This document shows, one piece after another, positions 14,241-20,027 of a stretch of DNA of 20,027 nucleotides (within the stretch, counting starts at the first letter, position 1; each line of letters starts with the position of its first letter). The stretch is from Armatimonadota bacterium. GTDB lineage: Bacteria; Armatimonadota; UBA5829. The stretch spans positions 1 to 20,027 of the forward strand of contig JAMCYN010000151.1 of assembly GCA_023474015.1 (NCBI GenBank). The letters are read 5' to 3'. The translations under genes were made by a program, and so were the position numbers. The notes under the pieces are model-generated. The model did no database searches. It was not told the DNA's origin and worked only from the letters and a program-made list of their open reading frames with translations.

Positions 14241-16565
14241 ATGAGGACGATTCTACACTGGATCGATGAGCAGACCGGTATGGTGACGCTCATCCGGCGG
14301 TTCATGGAAGAGCCGCTTGCGCAAGGGGTCGGCTATCCGCACGTATTCGGAAGTCTCGCGCTCTTCATGTTCATAGTGCAGATGCTGACCGGCATCCTGC
14401 TGATGACCTACTACTCCCCCTCTCCCGACCACGCTTACGACACCGTCCAATTCATTACATACAAACTGCCTTTCGGAGCGTTTGTGCGCGGCCTGCACCA
14501 CTGGACAGCGACGGGCATGATGGTCGCGGTCGGGTTGCACCTGCTGCAGGTCTTCCTGTGGGGAGCTTACAAGAAGCCGCGCCAGATAATATGGGTGCTC
14601 GGTGTCCTGCTGCTGATGGTGACGCTGGGGTTCTCCTTTACGGGCTACCTGTTGCCGTGGGACCAGAAGGCGTATTGGGCGACGGTCGTCGGCACGAACA
14701 TTGCCGGATCGATTCCATGGTTTGGGGACGCGGTGCGGGGGCTATTAAGAGGTGGGGCGACCGTCGGCGCCATTACTCTCACACGGTTCTTCGCCATCCA
14801 CGTGGCGATCCTGCCATTGCTGATCATGGGACTCATCACTTTCCACGTGTTCCAAGTGCGCAAGAAGGGAATCACGCCTCCCGGCCACGATGTCGATCAG
14901 GAAGACGGCGTAAGATACACGCAGTATTTCTGGCCCCACCAGTTATTGAAGGATGCCGTAGTCGCCCTCGGGGCCTTGCTGCTATTGTCGGTTGTGGCCC
15001 TGAAGTTCGGAGCGCCTATCGAGCCTGTGGCAAACCCTGCCGACACGGCTTATGTTCCGAGGCCGGAATGGTATTTCCTGTGGCTCTTCGAGCTTCTCAA
15101 GTATTTCCCCGGCAGCCTGGAGTTTGTCGGAGCGGTGCTGCTGCCGACGGTCGGAATCGTCTTGCTGGCGGTGTATCCGTATCTTGACCGGAACCCCGCG
15201 CGGAGCCTGTCTCGCCGGAGATACTCCGCGACGCTTTGCGTGGCCACGTTCGCCTTTGTAAGCTGGCTCGGGGTTCGCGCGATCATCACCTCCCCCAAAC
15301 CCCAGGAGTTGACTCCTTTGCAGCAGCAGGGGCTGAAGGTGTTCATGGACCAAAGGTGCACCTCATGCCACGGCGTCAACAGCGGAGGCGGCAACGCCGG
15401 CCCGGACCTTGCGCAGGCGGGAGGACACTGGAAGAAGGACTATCTCGTCGCCCTTCTCAGGAATCCGTCCGCGTTCCAGAAGCGGTCCATAATGCCCGCG
15501 ACCGACCTCTCAGCCGAGAAGATGAACGCCCTTGTGGCCTATCTGATGGTTGTCGGGCCACGTTCCACACTTCCCGACGAACCGCCCGTGGGGCCCAAGA
15601 AGCCCGCGACGCACTTCCAGGAAAGCTGGTATATCAACCACAAGTTCGAGGTCCGTAAGGACCCGTCGCAGTGTAAGTCGTGCCACGAGTCCGAGTTCTG
15701 CCGGACCTGCCATCAGAACAGAAAGCCTGACTCGCACCTCGGCAACTGGCTGAAGTTCCACTTCGGAACGGCTAAAGAGAAGCCGGAGTATTGCCAGGTG
15801 TGCCACGACAAGAAGTTCTGTGACGATTGCCACAGCAAGCTGCTGCACACCCAGGACTGGCTGACGAGTAAGCACCGGGTAGCCGGGGTCAACAATAGCG
15901 AGACCTGCCTGAAGTGCCATAAGCGGGTGTTCTGTGACGCATGCCATCGCGGCGCGAAGCCGTCAAGCCACGTTGCGACTTGGCGCCGGACTCACGGCAA
16001 GGTCGGGGCTGGAAACTCGCAAACGTGCAGCGTGTGCCACGGGAAAGACGCCTGCGCGGCCTGTCATGGCATGAACATGCCCCACCCTGCCCGATGGAGC
16101 AAGACCCACGGGCATACGGCAAAGAAGAACATGAACGTTTGCTCGCGGTGTCACGAATCGGACTCCTGCACAAGCTGTCACGGCCTTCAGATGCCTCACC
16201 CTCCGGACTGGACAATCGCGCACCGCCAAACCGCGCTGGCGAAGAGCCGGCTATGCGCAAACTGCCATGGAGAGGGCAAGCGCGATACGTGCAAGAAGTG
16301 TCACACGACGGCTCCGCCTTTCCATGATGCGACTTGGAAGAAGAAGCACCCGGATATGGGCAAGCAGAACCAGATTCTCTGCGAGCTTTGCCATGGGAAG
16401 AATAGCTGCATGGATTGCCATAAGACTCCCATGCCGCACGCATCCGATTGGATGATGACTCATAAGTCACACGGGGCCAGCTTCAAGAAGGGGGCGTTCT
16501 GCTTTAAGTGCCACCAGAAGGAGTACTGCGCCAAGTGTCACGATATGAGTAACTTGCCGAAGTAG
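14241..16565 (+). CDS. b6-type cytochrome b fused to cytochrome c domain and 16-haem-motif multihaem tail
   Basis: 774 residues. Residues 1-345 are a complete cytochrome b. Haem b ligands are H86/H100 and H187/H202, the 14/15 spacing of cytochrome b6. PEWY at 275-278 marks the quinol-oxidising site, so the b6 and subunit IV parts are joined. No Cys occurs before 333, so there is no covalent haem ci. Residues about 355-455 form a class I cytochrome c domain (CTSCH at 373-377, probable Met ligand in RSIMPATDLS). From about residue 490 there are 16 CXXCH motifs in paired units with MPH-x4-W-x3-H spacers, 17 c-haem motifs in all. The frame is open throughout, so the fusion is not a frameshift artefact. 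It should move electrons from quinol through the Rieske protein and fused haems to a distant acceptor. Last gene of the operon. Confidence 0.94.
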   Translation: MRTILHWIDEQTGMVTLIRRFMEEPLAQGVGYPHVFGSLALFMFIVQMLTGILLMTYYSPSPDHAYDTVQFITYKLPFGAFVRGLHHWTATGMMVAVGLHLLQVFLWGAYKKPRQIIWVLGVLLLMVTLGFSFTGYLLPWDQKAYWATVVGTNIAGSIPWFGDAVRGLLRGGATVGAITLTRFFAIHVAILPLLIMGLITFHVFQVRKKGITPPGHDVDQEDGVRYTQYFWPHQLLKDAVVALGALLLLSVVALKFGAPIEPVANPADTAYVPRPEWYFLWLFELLKYFPGSLEFVGAVLLPTVGIVLLAVYPYLDRNPARSLSRRRYSATLCVATFAFVSWLGVRAIITSPKPQELTPLQQQGLKVFMDQRCTSCHGVNSGGGNAGPDLAQAGGHWKKDYLVALLRNPSAFQKRSIMPATDLSAEKMNALVAYLMVVGPRSTLPDEPPVGPKKPATHFQESWYINHKFEVRKDPSQCKSCHESEFCRTCHQNRKPDSHLGNWLKFHFGTAKEKPEYCQVCHDKKFCDDCHSKLLHTQDWLTSKHRVAGVNNSETCLKCHKRVFCDACHRGAKPSSHVATWRRTHGKVGAGNSQTCSVCHGKDACAACHGMNMPHPARWSKTHGHTAKKNMNVCSRCHESDSCTSCHGLQMPHPPDWTIAHRQTALAKSRLCANCHGEGKRDTCKKCHTTAPPFHDATWKKKHPDMGKQNQILCELCHGKNSCMDCHKTPMPHASDWMMTHKSHGASFKKGAFCFKCHQKEYCAKCHDMSNLPK

Positions 16566-16596
16566 GGCTATGAGCGTCCGTATCAGTTCAGGCTTG

Positions 16597-17562
16597 TCAC
16601 TTTGCCCAGTATACATACACGATTGCCCGCCTGGTGTCATCGGTTCTGATCAGGATTGCCAGAGAACCTACACTGGGAACGAACCGTGCGACTGCGGCAA
16701 ACTTCCGCGCGGAACCAGGATCCCACCAGGAGGGAATCGGCTTCTCACGAAACACGAAGTTCGCCAGGTCGCGCTGTATGTTAGCCTGCGAGGTATCGCT
16801 GGGTCCCGGGAATGACTTTAGGAATCTGCCGGCATCTGCGGGGTCCATTGCCACCTTAGCGCCTAGATCGCTCCCGTTGAAGTGCTTTTCGAAGTCTGAA
16901 TTGAGAAGAACTGCAGAGGTCGGAAATCTCAAAGAAGTCTTTTTCGATATATATGCCAAACTGGGTTTACTCGGCGCACGACTGGGCAGTTCCCAATCGA
17001 CTAGTGAAAGCATATAAACGAAATACACTGCAGGGATGAGCACGACAGCAGCAAGCGCGAGGCAGCATTGCCGGAGGCAGACGACGACTCTTGCCTTGTC
17101 TGATCGTCGTAGTGCCCCGGTCAGCATCCACATACCCCTCATAAACAAGACGAGCCCTGGAACAAACAACAGACAAATATAGAGGCATATCCACACTATT
17201 CCATAGAATATGGGTAACGGAAGGCCCATGCTGGCCAGCACCGATGTGAACATGAGCGACGCTAACACTAAAGGCGCCAAGAACGCCGATAGGGTACCCA
17301 GTGTTGCCGCAAGGCCTCTATCATCCGCAAGCCTGAGAGAGACCCAAAAAACGACATAAGCACCGGACAGGCTCGCGGCCATAGCAGCCAAGTTTATGGG
17401 TATCAACCAGAGTTCCAGGGGCACATCGCCATAGGCACCGGAAAGACCGTTTAGGAACACATAAACCGTCCAGAGCACGAGGCCCGCATACTCCGCCAAA
17501 GCTGCCCCGGTGATCACCGCTCTGGGCCAACCAGCTTGTTTCATCCAATCCCTCACTGTCAT
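16597..17562 (-). CDS. Unrecognised membrane protein with C-terminal extracytoplasmic domain
   Basis: About 320 residues, convergent with the cytochrome operon. Five hydrophobic segments lie within residues 15-215 (for example VITGAALAEYAGLVLWTVYVF, IVWICLYICLLFVPGLVLF, CCLALAAVVLIPAVYFVYML). About 110 polar residues follow without known motifs. The fifth segment would leave the C-terminal part outside if the N-terminus is cytoplasmic. GGAGG lies only two bases before the ATG at 17562 but eight before the in-frame GTG at 17556, so GTG may be the true start. I do not recognise the family. It may pair with the small membrane protein encoded upstream. Confidence 0.7.
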   Translation of the reverse strand: MTVRDWMKQAGWPRAVITGAALAEYAGLVLWTVYVFLNGLSGAYGDVPLELWLIPINLAAMAASLSGAYVVFWVSLRLADDRGLAATLGTLSAFLAPLVLASLMFTSVLASMGLPLPIFYGIVWICLYICLLFVPGLVLFMRGMWMLTGALRRSDKARVVVCLRQCCLALAAVVLIPAVYFVYMLSLVDWELPSRAPSKPSLAYISKKTSLRFPTSAVLLNSDFEKHFNGSDLGAKVAMDPADAGRFLKSFPGPSDTSQANIQRDLANFVFREKPIPSWWDPGSARKFAAVARFVPSVGSLAILIRTDDTRRAIVYVYWAK

Positions 17563-17663
17563 TACCTCCAGCCAAGCACATCAGCCAGCCTAGGGCAACA
17601 GCGGGCTCGGTGTATCATCAGCCAGCCTGCGATGCACAGCAATATCACGACATGTATCTCGTG

Positions 17664-17975
17664 TCAGCGACGACAGCGATGGTAATGCCACACCCCACCG
17701 AGCCAACCGCCTATTAGCGCCATCAGGAACGGAGACACCAATGGCATAATTGCCGCTGCCCAAAGCGCGATTCTTTCCACGTCCCATGACATCGCTGCCC
17801 CTATCCAAATCAGAATGAGAAGTATCGGATACAGAGGTAGACTCAGGATTGTAATGATGCAACTGGTCACTCCCCAAGCGCCCGGCCCAACAGTATTTGC
17901 CGCTACTAGCAGCAAGGCACTCGTGCAAAACCCAATGATAGCTCCGGTGGTCTTATATCGACTCCGATCACTCAA
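17664..17975 (-). CDS. Small unrecognised membrane protein
   Basis: About 103 residues starting from a TTG at 17975, with GGAG nine bases upstream. Three hydrophobic segments are visible (TGAIIGFCTSALLLVAAN, ITILSLPLYPILLILIWIGAA, ALWAAAIMPLVSPFLMALIGG), and it ends in a short basic tail (HYHRCRR). The frame stays open to 18128, but that extension translates the hairpin repeat cluster and is unlikely to be coding. No family recognised. It lies on the same strand as, and about 100 bases upstream of, the preceding membrane-protein entry; the gap contains a repeated CATCAGCCAGCCT and nothing else clear. Confidence 0.55.
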   Translation of the reverse strand: MSDRSRYKTTGAIIGFCTSALLLVAANTVGPGAWGVTSCIITILSLPLYPILLILIWIGAAMSWDVERIALWAAAIMPLVSPFLMALIGGWLGGVWHYHRCRR

Positions 17976-18000
17976 CGCTGTCTTCTCCGCAGCTCCGTTC

Positions 18001-18123
18001 GTCCGGATTTGTAATCCGGGACGATAGGGCAATCTGGGGATCTGTGATCCCCATGCACGAACGTAAGGCTGTCGGGATTTCAAATCCCGAGATTGCCGGG
18101 GAGGGCCCAGATTGCAAATCTGG
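18001..18123. repeat. Cluster of four short hairpin repeats
   Basis: Four small palindromes sit in a row between lon and the small membrane-protein gene: arms GTCCGGATT/AATCCGGGAC (18001-18022), GGGGATC/GATCCCC (18036-18052), TCGGGATTT/AAATCCCGA (about 18072-18090) and CCAGATT/AATCTGG (18107-18123). Nearly all follow one pattern: stem, GATT, three bases, AATC, stem. The first, with about 15 flanking bases, closely matches 7814-7850. Confidence 0.75.
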
Positions 18124-18134
18124 CCCAACGGAGG

Positions 18135-20027
18135 CTAACCCTTATCCCGCCTCGCCCTTCGCCCGTTATGCTCCAGGGCCTCGCTCAGGACCTGTGAAAT
18201 GTCGTCCACGTATATCAGCTTCAGGTCGTGGCGCACCTCCGTGGGCACGTCTTCTTCCACGTCCTTGCGGTTTGCCTTGGGGACTATGACAACCTCCACC
18301 CCCGCCCTGCGCGCGGCCAGAATTTTCTCCTTGAGGCCGCCTACCGGCAGCACCTTGCCCCGAAGGGTGATCTCACCCGTCATGGCGACCCTCGGTTTGA
18401 CCCTGCGGCCACTGAGGAGTGATGCGAGCGCGGTGACCATCGTGACGCCCGCGGAGGGGCCATCCTTGGGAATCGCTCCGGCGGGAACGTGAACGTGAAT
18501 GTCGGATTTCGAGTAGAACTCCGGCGATATGCCCAAATCGTCGGCGTGGCTGCGGACGTAACTCAGGGCCGCCTGCGCGCTTTCTTTCATAACGTCGCCG
18601 AGCTGGCCGGTAATCGTTAGCTGCTTGCCGCCCTCCATCTTGGTGGCCTCAACGAAGAGCACGTCGCCGCCCGTCGGAGTCCATGCGAGCCCCACGGCGA
18701 CACCGGGCTGGTCCGTCCGGTCCGCAAGCTCCTCCTGGACGTGCCTGGGCGCGCCCAGATACTCGTGAACCTGCGCGGTGTTCACCTTGACCAGCTTCTC
18801 GCGTCCCTCAGCGAACTCCCGCGCAGCCTTGCGACACATCGAGGCGATCTGCCTTTCGAGGTTTCGCACGCCCGCCTCGCGAGTGTAGCCGCGAATTATC
18901 TCGACTATTCCCGACTTCTGGAAGCTGATATGCGTGCCCTTTATTAGCCCGTGCTCCTCCAACTGCTTGGGAATCAGGTGACGCTTGGCGATCAGCAGCT
19001 TCTCTTCTTCGGTGTAGCCGGCGATCTCCAGTGTCTCCATCCTGTCCCGGAGCGGCGGAAGTATCGTATCCAGCACGTTAGCTGTTGTGATAAACATAAC
19101 TTTCGATAGGTCGAATGTGACCTCCAAATAGTGGTCCCTGAACGTCGAGTTCTGTTCGGGGTCCAGCACTTCCAGCAGCGCCGATGACGGATCGCCCCGG
19201 AAATCGGCGCCGACCTTATCTATCTCGTCAAGCATAAACACGGGGTTGTGCGACCCCGCGCGCCTCACGCTCTGGATGATCTGTCCCGGCAGCGCGCCGA
19301 TGTAGGTGCGACGGTGGCCTCTGATCTCGGCCTCGTCTCGAATCCCACCCAGGCTCATACGGACAAACTTCCTACCCAACGCGCGCGCAATCGACCTGCC
19401 CAGCGAAGTCTTGCCGACACCGGGAGGTCCGACGAAGCACAGGATTGGATGCCGCATTTCACCCGCCTGCTTGAACTTGCGGACGGAGAGGTATTCCAGT
19501 ATACGGTCCTTCACTTTGTCGAGTCCGTAGTGGTCCTCGTCTAGCACGTGATGGACCTGCGGGATGTCGAGGTTGTCAATGGTGTAGGTTTCCCAGGGGA
19601 TGCTGACGAGCCAGTCGATATAGGTGCGCGAGACTGTATACTCCGGCGCGGCCAGCGACATGCGGCTGAGGCGGTCCAGCTCGCGCAGAGCTTCCTTCTC
19701 TGCCTCCTCCGGCATCTTGGCGTCATGAATCTTAGTTCGGAGTTCATCGACCTCCACCGTGCGCTCGTCGCCTTCCCCAAGCTCGCGCTGGATGGCCTTC
19801 AACTGCTCGCGGAGATAATACTCCCGCTGCATCTTGCCCATCTCGGAGTGTACCTGGGACTGAATCTTGCTGCCCAGCTCCAGCACCTCGACCTCGCGCA
19901 TGAGAATCGCAAGGAGCTTACGCAGGCGTTCGCGAGTGCCGGGCGTCTGGAGCAGTTCCTGCTTCTCGGAGAGGTCTATCGGCAGGTGCAGACCGATGGT
20001 GTCGGCGAGCACTCCCGGCTTGGCGAC
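18135..20027 (-). CDS. lon: Lon ATP-dependent serine protease (5' end outside window)
   Basis: Cytoplasmic AAA+ protease that degrades misfolded and regulatory proteins. About 630 C-terminal residues are present; the frame runs off the window edge, so an in-frame GTG at 20012 is not the true start and roughly 150-200 N-terminal residues are missing. Seen in order: the end of the N-terminal domain with its coiled-coil region, Walker [30 protein letters not shown], Walker B MLDEIDKV, the AAA+ sensor region ([11 protein letters not shown]), then the protease domain. The catalytic Ser is in KDGPSAG and the catalytic Lys is the second Lys of GGLKEK, 43 residues later, as in E. coli Lon. All key residues are intact. 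It ends just before a cluster of hairpin repeats. Confidence 0.97.
   Translation of the reverse strand, partial: VAKPGVLADTIGLHLPIDLSEKQELLQTPGTRERLRKLLAILMREVEVLELGSKIQSQVHSEMGKMQREYYLREQLKAIQRELGEGDERTVEVDELRTKIHDAKMPEEAEKEALRELDRLSRMSLAAPEYTVSRTYIDWLVSIPWETYTIDNLDIPQVHHVLDEDHYGLDKVKDRILEYLSVRKFKQAGEMRHPILCFVGPPGVGKTSLGRSIARALGRKFVRMSLGGIRDEAEIRGHRRTYIGALPGQIIQSVRRAGSHNPVFMLDEIDKVGADFRGDPSSALLEVLDPEQNSTFRDHYLEVTFDLSKVMFITTANVLDTILPPLRDRMETLEIAGYTEEEKLLIAKRHLIPKQLEEHGLIKGTHISFQKSGIVEIIRGYTREAGVRNLERQIASMCRKAAREFAEGREKLVKVNTAQVHEYLGAPRHVQEELADRTDQPGVAVGLAWTPTGGDVLFVEATKMEGGKQLTITGQLGDVMKESAQAALSYVRSHADDLGISPEFYSKSDIHVHVPAGAIPKDGPSAGVTMVTALASLLSGRRVKPRVAMTGEITLRGKVLPVGGLKEKILAARRAGVEVVIVPKANRKDVEEDVPTEVRHDLKLIYVDDISQVLSEALEHNGRRARRDKG

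Noticed and set aside
18001..18123. CRISPR array
   Set aside because: The units are short palindromes with differing stems and no constant repeat/spacer lengths, and no cas genes are nearby.
17976..18128. N-terminal extension of the small membrane protein
   Set aside because: The extension translates the hairpin repeat cluster; the TTG at 17975 with GGAG upstream fits better.

Overview
The window is bacterial and gene-dense. Genes have Shine-Dalgarno sites, several overlap by a few bases, and three near-perfect TTGACA/TATACT promoters are visible. The lineage cannot be fixed from the sequence. Membrane respiratory complexes, Tat-type leaders, many c-type haems and intergenic hairpin repeats suggest an environmental bacterium with anaerobic or facultative respiration. 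If the in-frame TGA reading below is right, it also makes selenocysteine; no sel genes lie in the window.

Left part (1-5800, minus strand except a tRNA 3' end at 1-24). A GntR/YtrA-type regulator heads a tightly coupled ABC exporter operon: regulator, ATPase, and two permeases. Each permease carries a C-terminal domain with SPDG-type beta-propeller blade motifs. A consensus promoter followed at once by a near-perfect 18-bp palindrome suggests autorepression. Upstream are a tRNA-Arg with the unusual anticodon GCG, with its own promoter and terminator, and a secreted tetrahaem cytochrome with a degenerate metallophosphatase-like N-terminal half. That cytochrome gene is interrupted by one in-frame TGA. 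The TGA sits where a Cys is expected (DPCG-TGA-GG) and is followed by a bacterial SECIS-like hairpin whose GGUCU loop starts 18 nt after the TGA. I read it as a selenoprotein.

Middle part (5800-8100). An MFS transporter lies between two copies of a composite repeat module. A 650-bp gene-free stretch full of inverted repeats follows.

Right-centre (8102-16565, plus strand). Six genes form what looks like one respiratory operon: a four-cluster ferredoxin subunit, an NrfD/PsrC-type quinone-reactive membrane subunit, a Tat-exported Mo-bis-MGD oxidoreductase, a membrane-anchored cytochrome with 20 CXXCH plus one CXXXCH motif, a Rieske protein, and a b6-type cytochrome b. The cytochrome b is fused to a class I cytochrome c domain and a 16-CXXCH multihaem tail. 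The last 69 residues of the two multihaem proteins are 61/69 identical, so the NapC-like protein and the cytochrome b share a duplicated terminal module. I infer one electron-transfer system joining a polysulfide-reductase-like complex to a quinol:cytochrome c oxidoreductase through long haem wires. Its substrate cannot be named from sequence.

Right end (16597-20027, minus strand). Two unrecognised membrane proteins, a cluster of short hairpin repeats, and the Lon protease gene, cut by the window edge.
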